Below are positions 1-5,011 of a stretch of 14,240 bases of DNA, in pieces. The position numbers and the translations under genes were made by a program. The stretch is from an uncultured Bacteroides sp. (GTDB lineage Bacteria; Bacteroidota; Bacteroidia; Bacteroidales; Bacteroidaceae). The DNA lies in NCBI GenBank assembly GCA_900551645.1, contig URWP01000043.1, positions 1 through 14,240 of the forward strand. Reading direction: 5' to 3'. Each line of letters starts with the position of its first letter. Position 1 is the first letter of the stretch. The notes beneath the pieces are model-generated. The model ran no database searches. It saw nothing but the letters and a program-made list of their open reading frames with translations, and was not told the DNA's origin.

Positions 1-1
1 C

Positions 2-373
2 GGCCGGGCCGCTGAGGAAGTGGTGCTGGGCCGCGTGACCACGGGAGCCTCAAACGACATTGAGCAGGCCACCCGCCTGGCCCGTGCCATGGTGACCCGC
101 TACGGCATGAGTGAGAAATATGACATGATGGGGCTGGAAACGGTGAATAATGCTTATCTGGGTGGCGACACCTCGCTGACCTGTTCGTCGGAGACAGCGG
201 CAGACATTGACCGCGAAGTGCTCCGAATGATTGGTGAGGCCCACCAAAAGGCCCGCAAACTCATTGCCGGCCATCTGGACATCATGCACGAGGCGGCCGC
301 TTATTTGCTGGATAAGGAAACCATAACCGGCGAAGAATTCATGGAGATTGTGCGCAGACATCAGAAAAAATGA
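2..373 (+). CDS. FtsH-type AAA+ zinc metalloprotease, C-terminal fragment (5' end outside window)
   Basis: Only the last 123 residues are present; the frame is open to the left edge, so the true start is outside the window. The visible part is the C-terminal helical portion of an M41 peptidase domain. It begins GRAAEEVVLGRVTTGASNDI and continues with EQATRLARAMVTRYGMSE, the signature block that follows the HEXXH zinc site in FtsH proteins; the AAA module and HEXXH would lie upstream. FtsH proteins are membrane-bound, ATP-driven proteases that degrade misfolded or short-lived proteins. GC content is about 59% up to the stop codon and falls to roughly 30% just after it, unlike any other gene here. 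The tail (ITGEEFMEIVRR) reminds me more of FtsH-like proteins on Firmicutes mobile elements than of the Bacteroides housekeeping copy. That origin is an inference; family membership is firm. Confidence 0.88.
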   Translation, partial: GRAAEEVVLGRVTTGASNDIEQATRLARAMVTRYGMSEKYDMMGLETVNNAYLGGDTSLTCSSETAADIDREVLRMIGEAHQKARKLIAGHLDIMHEAAAYLLDKETITGEEFMEIVRRHQKK

Positions 374-473
374 GACTTGTTAGTGTCTACATAGAGTAAT
401 CTGTTTTCATTTACACAAAATTTTGGGTAGAGTCGAATTAGTCAATACTCATTTTTAAGGTATATAGTATTAA

Positions 474-481
474 TGAAATTA
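474..481 (+). repeat. Target-site duplication, left copy (TGAAATTA)
   Basis: TGAAATTA lies directly outside the left inverted repeat and is identical to 1496-1503. Eight bases is the usual duplication length for IS1595-family insertions. The outer neighbours (A at 473, T at 1504) do not extend the match. Confidence 0.9.
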
Positions 482-506
482 GGTGATTATTTACGACAAT
501 ACCCTA
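482..506 (+). repeat. Left terminal inverted repeat, 25 bp
   Basis: Begins GGTGATTATTTACGACAATA. All 25 bases are matched by the reverse complement of 1471-1495; similarity drops sharply inside 506. Confidence 0.93.
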
Positions 507-544
507 TTAAGTTTGTCTGATTTATAATAATTGATTAAACAGTA

Positions 545-573
545 AAGGGAATAACCTTGACGGCTATTCCCTT
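545..573 (-). terminator. Hairpin terminator of the cargo gene
   Basis: A perfect 9-bp stem, AAGGGAATA (545-553) with TATTCCCTT (565-573) around an 11-nt loop, lies 10 bp beyond the stop codon of the minus-strand cargo gene. On that strand the stem is followed by TTTACTGTTTAATC, a broken rather than continuous T tract, so termination strength is uncertain. Confidence 0.6.
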
Positions 574-583
574 AATTTCTCGA

Positions 584-793
584 TTATTTTTTGGCTCTAT
601 TAGCTTCAATTTCATCTTTTTCGGCTTTTGTAAATGTTTCGCCGCATTGAGTACAAATGTAATCACCAGTTTTGCTTTCAACGTATCCAAGTCCTGATAT
701 TGGTGCTCCTTGCGTTTCTTTTTCAAAATTTGGATGGTCACATGGCTTATCGCCCCATTCTTCTCTTAATCTTTGTCCTTTCTTGATGTCCAT
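584..793 (-). CDS. Small zinc-ribbon-like protein, cargo gene of the IS1595-type element
   Basis: A 69-residue soluble protein beginning MDIKKGQRLREEWGDKP. C18-x-H20 near the N-terminus and C47-x-x-C50 (YICTQCGETF) could together bind one zinc ion, and the C-terminus is a charged helix (KAEKDEIEANRAKK). I do not recognise a named family; the CxxCG knuckle resembles treble-clef or zinc-ribbon proteins that touch nucleic acid or act as accessory subunits. The frame can be extended to a TTG at 823, but the ATG at 793 is preferred because the -7 promoter box (821-828) lies over that TTG, so a transcript starting near 814 would begin downstream of it. It lies wholly within the transposable unit with its own promoter and terminator, on the same strand as the transposase remnant. 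Function unknown; a passenger trait or a transposition accessory role are both possible. Confidence 0.68.
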   Translation of the reverse strand: MDIKKGQRLREEWGDKPCDHPNFEKETQGAPISGLGYVESKTGDYICTQCGETFTKAEKDEIEANRAKK

Positions 794-820
794 AAAACGT
801 ATATTTTTTGAGTTATAGTG

Positions 821-851
821 CAAAGGTAAAGCAAGTTTTTGGGCTGTACAA
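821..851 (-). promoter_or_regulatory. Bacteroidetes-type promoter of the cargo gene
   Basis: On the minus strand TACCTTTG (828-821) matches the TAnnTTTG -7 consensus exactly, with TTG (851-849) 20 bases upstream as the -33 element. Predicted transcription start is near 814, giving a leader of about 20 nt before the ATG at 793. Confidence 0.7.
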
Positions 852-883
852 TAGAATAAGCGTTTTACTAATATTGCTATAAA

Positions 884-1111
884 TCATTTACTTATACTTC
901 CAAAGTTTTCAGATATAGAATAAGGAAAATTTGTGAAATTTTTGCAGCGATACATTCCATCGCCACGGTTATATACTTTAGACGTGGGGTCATATGGCGA
1001 AATAGGGATACCGTTTGCCCAACGTTGTTGCTCAAGATATTTAATGCAATTTTCCTCTGTAGGAAATGCCTCCAAAAGGTCATACAAGGAGTTGAATTTA
1101 CCAATATTCAT
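884..1111 (-). pseudogene. IS1595-family transposase, N-terminal remnant
   Basis: A 75-residue ORF from the ATG at 1111; the 5' extension to 1123 would need a TTG start. It begins MNIGKFNSLYDLLEAFPTEE, followed by CIKYLEQQRW, SPYDPTSKVY and YRCKN. This is the N-terminal zinc-ribbon-type DNA-binding region of Bacteroidetes IS1595 transposases, in which a second pair of zinc ligands is often lost. A normal family member is around 300 residues and continues after YRCKN with a TGTIF-like block and a DDE-type catalytic domain. Here the frame drifts into FTNFPYSISENFGSISK and stops, and no catalytic remnant appears between 883 and the cargo promoter. It may still bind the element ends, but it cannot catalyse transposition. 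Confidence 0.78.
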
Positions 1112-1113
1112 AT

Positions 1114-1137
1114 TACCAAACAATAGTGTGTTTGGTA
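1114..1137 (-). promoter_or_regulatory. Stem-loop at the start of the transposase remnant
   Basis: TACCAAAC (1114-1121) pairs perfectly with GTTTGGTA (1130-1137) around an 8-nt loop. On the minus-strand transcript the hairpin ends two bases before the ATG at 1111 and would cover the ribosome landing area. Many insertion sequences use such hairpins to limit transposase translation from read-through transcripts; that role is inferred. Confidence 0.45.
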
Positions 1138-1470
1138 TATATAACTTTGGTAAGAAAATTTGCTTGGGGAACAGTTGTCTGTGGGTAGCAGGTATAAGAA
1201 AAAGAAGCGTTCAGATATGGACTAATTATTCAAAGATACGTTCGTAAACAGCAATCCAAGCCAGACCTTTGCCGGATGCATAGCCTAAATAGCTGCCACA
1301 GTATTCCTTATGATGTATTTCTAAAATTGCCCATATCAAAACGCTTCTTCTTTTCTACCTTATAACAGGTTGCAATGAAAATCCAACGCAAAAGGAGAAG
1401 AATTTTTCAACATATAATAGAAATACCGCTCAAAACTTCTGTTCTGAACGGTATTATTAGCAAAGTTATT
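1138..1470. other. Gene-poor interior of the element with an inverted duplication
   Basis: No convincing gene lies here. Two related segments face each other: plus strand 1142-1220 and minus strand 1468-1331. Both begin with TAACTTTG (1142-1149; minus 1468-1461), an exact TAnnTTTG box, share a TATAAG block, and end with near-identical 20-mers (1201-1220 versus the complement of 1331-1350, 17 of 20 bases matching). The minus copy is longer by about 60 bp and holds a hairpin (AATACCG at 1422-1428 with CGGTATT at 1449-1455) and a 17-codon ORF from an ATG at 1413 to a stop at 1360. A further minus-strand reading frame without a good start ends at 1228-1230 (…GYASGKGLAWIAVYERIFE). It looks like decayed or rearranged leader and cargo DNA. 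Confidence 0.5.
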
Positions 1471-1495
1471 TAGGGTATTGTCGTAAATAATCACC
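1471..1495 (-). repeat. Right terminal inverted repeat, 25 bp
   Basis: Exact reverse complement of 482-506; the final bases are AATAATCACC. The -7-like box TAACTTTG at 1468-1461 lies just inside it and points into the element, where a transposase promoter would be expected. Confidence 0.93.
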
Positions 1496-1503
1496 TGAAA
1501 TTA
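1496..1503 (+). repeat. Target-site duplication, right copy (TGAAATTA)
   Basis: Identical to 474-481. It contains the TAA stop codon (plus strand TTA, 1501-1503) of the neighbouring minus-strand gene, so the insertion point lay immediately 3' of that gene. Confidence 0.9.
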
Positions 1504-1983
1504 TTTATATTTCTTTAAAAAATCCGCGCCTGTAATCCCTGTTTTCCAACCTCCTGCTTCATATACTATCATTGCTGTATTGATGTCATCTTCTGATATG
1601 AATATAAGATGTACAGAGAATGTGGAATAACACCAATGTTTAGCATTATATCCACTTGTACCAAATCCCGGTGGGTAGTTTGTTATAAAACTATCTACCA
1701 TTTTGTCAAACCACATCCTTGGAAATCCATCGTTCGATTGAACGATCATACATTCTTCTATAACTTTATTGTCTTTGAAATAGAAGAATGTCGCTATTCC
1801 ATCTTGTGGATATCCATCTTCATATTGCGTACCTTTCGAGTCCGTTTTAGTATAACGTAATTCTGGAAATAGCTGCTTCATCTGGGATAATGTTCTCCCG
1901 ATATTGTTTCCTGGCTCATTAGTTTGCGCATACGCATACGCTAAAATCAATGTCGCAAATACAGTTGCAATTAATCTTTTCAT
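1501..1983 (-). CDS. Small exported protein of unknown function (160 aa)
   Basis: Begins MKRLIATVFATLILAYAYAQ, a classic Sec signal peptide with probable cleavage after AYAYA, so the mature protein (about 140 residues) should be periplasmic or surface-exposed. No lipobox cysteine is visible. The mature part is mixed alpha/beta with aromatic-rich strands (TFFYF, HWCYSTFSVHLIFI); C129 region holds the only cysteine outside one in EECMI. An ATG six bases upstream (1989) would add Met-Thr; the MKRL start is chosen because it gives the more normal signal peptide. I do not recognise the family. It starts 10 bp after the stop of the preceding exported-protein gene and ends inside the target duplication of the IS1595-type element, so it probably is the last gene of a three-gene unit. 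Confidence 0.7.
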   Translation of the reverse strand: MKRLIATVFATLILAYAYAQTNEPGNNIGRTLSQMKQLFPELRYTKTDSKGTQYEDGYPQDGIATFFYFKDNKVIEECMIVQSNDGFPRMWFDKMVDSFITNYPPGFGTSGYNAKHWCYSTFSVHLIFISEDDINTAMIVYEAGGWKTGITGADFLKKYK

Positions 1984-1993
1984 TGTCATAGTC

Positions 1994-2446
1994 TTATCTT
2001 ATACGTGAAATGCCATGAAATGATTGGCTTTGTATGATTTTTCCTGTCGTTGCACTACAAATCGAAACGACAAAAGAATCTGGTATATTTGAGGATTTAG
2101 TTAAATCATATATTTCAAAAATTTGCAAAGGAATTTCATGATCATTAAACATTTGAAAAACAAGATATACCGTCATTTTTGTTTTCGAGTTTACGTTTTC
2201 TTGTTTTTTTCTATATATTATACCCGTATGTACCGCCTCGTCACCTACTGTAATAGAAATATATTCTTGCATTCCTAAATCAGCAAACATAATAATTCCT
2301 CCATTGTCAAGTTCATCAACAATGTTGCCATCATTATCCAAAAATGCAATATTTTCATATTGATATGTCACCTTTGTCTTTAATTCTTGAGCATTGATAT
2401 ATAGCATTGGCATTAAAGCTACAAAGAAAGATAATAATCTTTTCAT
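1994..2446 (-). CDS. Small exported protein of unknown function (150 aa)
   Basis: Begins MKRLLSFFVALMPMLYINAQ, a signal peptide with probable cleavage after INA. The mature part is rich in predicted beta strands (YQYENIAFLDNDGNIV, KTKMTVYLVFQMF, SFVVSICSATTGKIIQS) and may form a small beta sandwich or barrel. No catalytic motif or lipobox is seen and the family is not recognised. It lies between a two-helix membrane protein gene (31-bp gap) and a second exported-protein gene (10-bp gap), all on the minus strand, consistent with one transcript. The set has lower GC than the housekeeping genes to the right, which suits accessory DNA. Confidence 0.7.
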   Translation of the reverse strand: MKRLLSFFVALMPMLYINAQELKTKVTYQYENIAFLDNDGNIVDELDNGGIIMFADLGMQEYISITVGDEAVHTGIIYRKKQENVNSKTKMTVYLVFQMFNDHEIPLQIFEIYDLTKSSNIPDSFVVSICSATTGKIIQSQSFHGISRIR

Positions 2447-2477
2447 TTTAATAATTTATTTAAAGTAGAAGTTTCTA

Positions 2478-2705
2478 TTATTTATTTCGTAAACTAATGT
2501 CTTGGGGGATTTTATCATTATCATTATTTTTTCTACTTTCCCAAAAGGAACGAATAGAAAATACTATGACTGCAAAAAGAATTAAGGCCAAAAGTCCCGG
2601 AGTGTGTCGCTCAATTGCACTTTGATTTTCAACGACAGTCCCCAACAAAAGAAAAAACACGAATAAGACTACAATTGTTACAGTAATTTTTGAGAGTTTA
2701 TACAT
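2478..2705 (-). CDS. Small two-helix inner-membrane protein (75 aa)
   Basis: Two hydrophobic segments (about residues 6-25, ITVTIVVLFVFFLLLGTVV, and 37-53, LLALILFAVIVFSIRSFW) joined by a short polar loop, then a charged tail (ESRKNNDNDKIPQDISLRNK). It is likely an inner-membrane protein; no family recognised. It is the first gene of a minus-strand trio followed by two exported proteins, which might mean a shared envelope role. An imperfect -7 box, CATATTTG on the minus strand (about 2735-2728), lies upstream and would give a leader of about 15-20 nt; it lacks the first consensus T and a clear -33 element. Confidence 0.6.
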   Translation of the reverse strand: MYKLSKITVTIVVLFVFFLLLGTVVENQSAIERHTPGLLALILFAVIVFSIRSFWESRKNNDNDKIPQDISLRNK

Positions 2706-2756
2706 CTTTTATTTGCCCATCCAGTAACCAAATATGGGGGTATAATAATTAATAAT

Positions 2757-2968
2757 GAAGCGTGGCACTGCTATTAACCACGTCTTAAAGTGCAGGCCCT
2801 GAGAAAACCTAAATCAACAGATATGGTAAAGCAGCCCACGCTATAACGTGGGAACTGCCATGCCAATTCTTGTTGATTTTTTGTGCTATAGTTTCTCAGG
2901 CTTTGCACTTACAAGAGTAGCATAACGCTCCTTTATGTTCAAATGTTTGGAAATGGTTTGTCCAAATC
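2757..2968 (-). ncRNA. Candidate structured small RNA with long interrupted hairpin (6S-like)
   Basis: The sequence folds into one long rod. Arms pair at 2788-2794/2904-2910 (AAGTGCA, 7 bp), 2798-2806/2892-2900 (CCTGAGAAA, 9 bp) and 2811-2819/2871-2879 (AAATCAACA, 9 bp). The apical hairpin is GCAG plus CCCACG (2831-2840) with CGTGGG and CTGC (2847-2858). No ORF of note lies here. The strand is chosen from an exact -7 box (2982-2975) at one end. At the other end a small hairpin (CGTGG 2761-2765 with CCACG 2778-2782) is followed on the minus strand by AT-rich DNA, so the 3' end is approximate. About 210 nt, rod-like and interrupted by internal loops, it resembles 6S RNA, or the Bacteroidales-1 motif described from this order. 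Identity is an inference; the fold is clear from the pairing. Confidence 0.55.
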
Positions 2969-2974
2969 CGAATA

Positions 2975-2982
2975 CAAAAGTA
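2975..2982 (-). promoter_or_regulatory. -7 promoter box of the candidate small RNA
   Basis: TACTTTTG on the minus strand matches TAnnTTTG. No perfect -33 TTTG is found (a TTTTTC run is near the expected place). Predicted start is near 2968. The box sits between the arms of an 11-bp perfect inverted repeat (2938-2948 and 2987-2997). Confidence 0.6.
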
Positions 2983-3092
2983 GTGAAAACATTTGAAAAA
3001 GAAGGATGTAAGATAAAAGTTATATAGACTTTATCTTTTTAATAGCATATATTTTACGATTGTGGCTGCAAAATTCGTCAGCATATAAAAGG

Positions 3093-3128
3093 AAAAAAGG
3101 AGTTAAGCCGATGACTTAACTCCTTTTT
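3093..3128. terminator. Two-way rho-independent terminator after tRNA-Pro
   Basis: Perfect 9-bp stem GGAGTTAAG (3099-3107) and CTTAACTCC (3115-3123) with a 7-nt loop. It has five T after it on the plus strand and, read on the minus strand, six T (3098-3093). It ends the minus-strand tRNA transcript and could also stop transcription from the left. Confidence 0.85.
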
Positions 3129-3133
3129 CTCAG

Positions 3134-3208
3134 TCGGGGTGACTGGATTCGAACCAGCGACCACACGCCCCCCAGACGCGTACTCTAACCGGGCTGAGCT
3201 ACACCCCG
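3134..3208 (-). tRNA. tRNA-Pro (anticodon GGG)
   Basis: On the minus strand the acceptor arm CGGGGTG pairs with CACCCCG followed by discriminator A. The D arm is GCTC/GAGT, the anticodon stem CGCGT/GCGTG and the loop CTGGGGG, giving anticodon GGG. The T arm carries GGTTCGAATCC. The first base pair C1-G72 is the usual mark of proline tRNAs. The 3' CCA is not encoded. Total 75 nt. Confidence 0.95.
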
Positions 3209-3219
3209 AATTGCGTGTG

Positions 3220-3250
3220 CAAAGGTAACGCTTTATTTGGAATATCCAAA
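3220..3250 (-). promoter_or_regulatory. Promoter of tRNA-Pro
   Basis: Minus-strand TTTG (3250-3247), 19-base spacer, TACCTTTG (3227-3220): an exact match to the Bacteroidetes -33/-7 consensus. Start predicted about 5 nt before the tRNA. The -33 element is part of a 6-bp palindrome TTTGGA-ATA-TCCAAA (3236-3250). Confidence 0.8.
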
Positions 3251-3350
3251 CGAATTTTCAGGAATTGTTTCAACGGATGACAGACTTTCTGTAGAGGCAT
3301 ACTGTCCTGAAGTAAGGAGAATTTGTTTTTATAGAAAGATAATCAATCGT

Positions 3351-4412
3351 TTATCCCATTGTTTCGCTATAAAAATCCAGCAGTTCATAAATTTCGTCTT
3401 GGGTGGCAGTCTGATTGATACGGATATCACCTATTTCTCCTAAGAGAGTAAAATTAATGTGGCCTGAAGCTGCATTCTTTTTGTCATGTTTCATGTATTC
3501 ATAGAGACATTCATAATCGTTGCAGGTGAAAGGGAATTTTCCATAATTATCTTTGATGAAATGAAGTGTCTGATGCATTTTTTCTTTGGGAAAGCCCGTT
3601 TTAATTACCGATAGATAAAGTTCACAGACTATTCCCCATGCTACAGCATAACCGTGTAGTACCGGACGTCCCTGTTTTAAAGCAAAGCTTTCAAAAGCAT
3701 GACCGATGGTGTGTCCCAGATTTAAGGCTTTCCTAATACTTTTTTCAAATGGATCTTGTGCTACGATTTCTTCTTTTATCTGTACAGAACGTCCTACCAG
3801 TTGTTGCAGAAAATTATAGTCGATCTTGTTCAGGTCAAAATTCAGTAGTTCCACCCAATGAGTAGTGTTGCTGATAAGCCCATGTTTCAGCATTTCTGCA
3901 TAACCGGATAAGATGTTTTCGTGGTCAAGGGTGCGAAGAAACTCACAATCTATCAGTACCTGGTCGGCAGGAGCGAAGGCACCTATTTCGTTTTTCAGTC
4001 CGTTGAAATTGATACCGGTTTTTCCGCCGACTGCTGCATCGACCATAGATAGTAGAGTTGTAGGGATATTGATGTAGGGGATGCCTCGTTTGAAGGTCGC
4101 AGCAGCAAAACCGCCTAAATCGGTAACCATTCCGCCTCCCAGGTTAATCAGTAGAGAATGGCGGGTTGCCCCTCGCGTACTTAATTGTGTCCACACATAG
4201 GCCAGTGTTTCCAGATTCTTGTGTATGTCTTCTACACCGATACTGAGTAGTTCGGCCCCTTGTATGTAGGGAAAAGACGCTATAAGTGGATAGCACATTT
4301 CGTGTGTATGTTCGTCGGTAAGGATGAAGAGTTTGTCGTATGTGTGTGAAGTGACAGCTTTCTCCAGATCCTGTTTCAGGTTTGTACAGATAATGACTTC
4401 TTGTTTGCTCAT
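3351..4412 (-). CDS. aroB: 3-dehydroquinate synthase
   Basis: This cytoplasmic enzyme converts DAHP to 3-dehydroquinate, the second step of the shikimate pathway to aromatic amino acids, using NAD and a divalent metal. The 353 residues match the family length. NAD-binding motifs are GGGMVTDLGG at 92-101 and PTTLLSMVDAAVGGKTGIN at 116-134. The metal ligands are predicted as E173 (GYAEMLKHG), H234 in NLGHTIGHAFE, and H253 (VLHGYAVAWG). KHDKKN near residue 310 is the conserved C-terminal active-site block. The ATG at 4412 is the only sensible start, since the N-terminus needs no signal. It is transcribed away from a membrane protein gene whose start lies 109 bp away, with a -7 box at 4438-4445 giving a leader of about 20 nt. 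The 142 bp between its stop and the tRNA hold the tRNA promoter and no clear aroB terminator. Confidence 0.97.
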   Translation of the reverse strand: MSKQEVIICTNLKQDLEKAVTSHTYDKLFILTDEHTHEMCYPLIASFPYIQGAELLSIGVEDIHKNLETLAYVWTQLSTRGATRHSLLINLGGGMVTDLGGFAAATFKRGIPYINIPTTLLSMVDAAVGGKTGINFNGLKNEIGAFAPADQVLIDCEFLRTLDHENILSGYAEMLKHGLISNTTHWVELLNFDLNKIDYNFLQQLVGRSVQIKEEIVAQDPFEKSIRKALNLGHTIGHAFESFALKQGRPVLHGYAVAWGIVCELYLSVIKTGFPKEKMHQTLHFIKDNYGKFPFTCNDYECLYEYMKHDKKNAASGHINFTLLGEIGDIRINQTATQDEIYELLDFYSETMG

Positions 4413-4437
4413 AAGATGAATTGCATATTTTATTGCG

Positions 4438-4445
4438 CAAAAATA
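4438..4445 (-). promoter_or_regulatory. -7 box of aroB
   Basis: TATTTTTG on the minus strand fits TAnnTTTG; predicted start near 4431. No clear -33 TTTG. It lies back to back with the box at 4488-4495. Confidence 0.55.
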
Positions 4446-4487
4446 GAAAAAAAGTCAGATGAGAATGTAGGTGAGATTACAATTAAT

Positions 4488-4495
4488 TATTTTTG
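4488..4495 (+). promoter_or_regulatory. -7 box of the divergent membrane protein gene
   Basis: TATTTTTG fits TAnnTTTG, 26 bases before the ATG at 4522, so the leader would be about 20 nt. No obvious -33 element. Confidence 0.5.
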
Positions 4496-4521
4496 TGGAT
4501 AAATTTTAATGAAATGTTAGT

Positions 4522-4929
4522 ATGAAAGGAATTTTACCTGTTCCATGTAGAGTAGCAGGCTATGCGCTTTTGCTACTGTCTGTTTTTGTACCGATGTTGA
4601 TGTATATGTTCGGTATGGTGCATGATGGCAATCTGGTGTTTGTTAAATTGGGAATGAAACTGGTTATCTGGATTTCCTTGTTTATGGTGTTTCTGGCAAA
4701 GACCAAAGATGAGAATGAAGAAACCGGGAAGTTACGTCTGAATTCGATGAAGTATGCTCTTTATGTATGGGGAGTTTATTATGTTGTAGTATTAGTGAAG
4801 GCCGCTGTCGATCACGATATACAGGAGGCCGATAATTCTATCGGAATTGTGTATATGGTTATTAATGTCATTTGTTGGGAATTCCATTTACAGAAACAAC
4901 GTATGGAAAAGACATTCCGTCGGAAATAA
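4522..4929 (+). CDS. Four-helix integral membrane protein of unknown function (135 aa)
   Basis: Four hydrophobic segments at about residues 10-32 (VAGYALLLLSVFVPMLMYMFG), 38-59 (LVFVKLGMKLVIWISLFMVFLA), 77-95 (YALYVWGVYYVVVLVKAAV) and 106-118 (SIGIVYMVINVIC). They are separated by charged loops (KTKDENEETGKLR) and followed by a basic tail (HLQKQRMEKTFRRK). By the positive-inside rule the basic tail should be cytoplasmic. No family motif recognised. It is divergent from aroB and 82 bp upstream of the large outer-membrane receptor gene on the same strand. No terminator is visible in that gap, so the two may be co-transcribed. Confidence 0.72.
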   Translation: MKGILPVPCRVAGYALLLLSVFVPMLMYMFGMVHDGNLVFVKLGMKLVIWISLFMVFLAKTKDENEETGKLRLNSMKYALYVWGVYYVVVLVKAAVDHDIQEADNSIGIVYMVINVICWEFHLQKQRMEKTFRRK

Positions 4930-5011
4930 CGTTTTTTAAGATACAGTCTGTTAAACCTTTTGGCTGGAAGGGTGTCAAATGAGCAACTGAATAAAAAACG
5001 AAACAACGACG

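Larger units (their letters stand above)
482..1495 (-). mobile_element. IS1595-family-derived element carrying a cargo gene, transposase truncated
   Basis: A 1014-bp unit bounded by perfect 25-bp terminal inverted repeats (482-506 and 1471-1495, starting GGTGATTATTTACG) and flanked by identical 8-bp direct repeats TGAAATTA (474-481 and 1496-1503). Ends beginning with GG and an 8-bp target duplication are typical of IS1595-family elements. Inside, on the minus strand, is an ORF with the N-terminal zinc-ribbon-like domain of IS1595/ISXO2-type transposases, but the catalytic domain is missing. The remaining space holds a small zinc-ribbon-type gene (584-793) and a 330-bp stretch with an internal inverted duplication. 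The unit is therefore probably non-autonomous and moved in trans by a full-length relative. The perfect ends and duplication argue for recent insertion. Confidence 0.88.

Noticed and set aside
794..823. N-terminal extension of the zinc-ribbon protein to a TTG start
   Set aside because: The TTG overlaps the -7 promoter box, so the transcript would begin after it; the ATG at 793 fits the promoter.
933..1247. 104-aa plus-strand ORF across the element
   Set aside because: It runs antisense to the clearly recognisable transposase remnant and shows no family motif or proper promoter; its last part is only one arm of the internal inverted duplication.
481..1496. 26-bp inverted repeats with a 6-bp duplication GAAATT
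   Set aside because: The same bases can be read this way, but giving the outermost A/T to the flanks yields a perfect 8-bp duplication and ends starting with GG, which fits the IS1595 family better.
2757..2930. Long inverted repeat read as a MITE instead of an RNA
   Set aside because: No matching direct repeats flank it, the arms are interrupted by internal loops, and a good promoter box sits at one end. A multi-copy search could reopen this.
3237..3443. 68-aa plus-strand ORF between tRNA-Pro and aroB
   Set aside because: It covers the tRNA promoter and the 3' end of aroB, and shows no motif; a chance frame.
4144..4440. 98-aa minus-strand ORF overlapping aroB
   Set aside because: Alternate-frame shadow of aroB, whose motifs are intact in the main frame.
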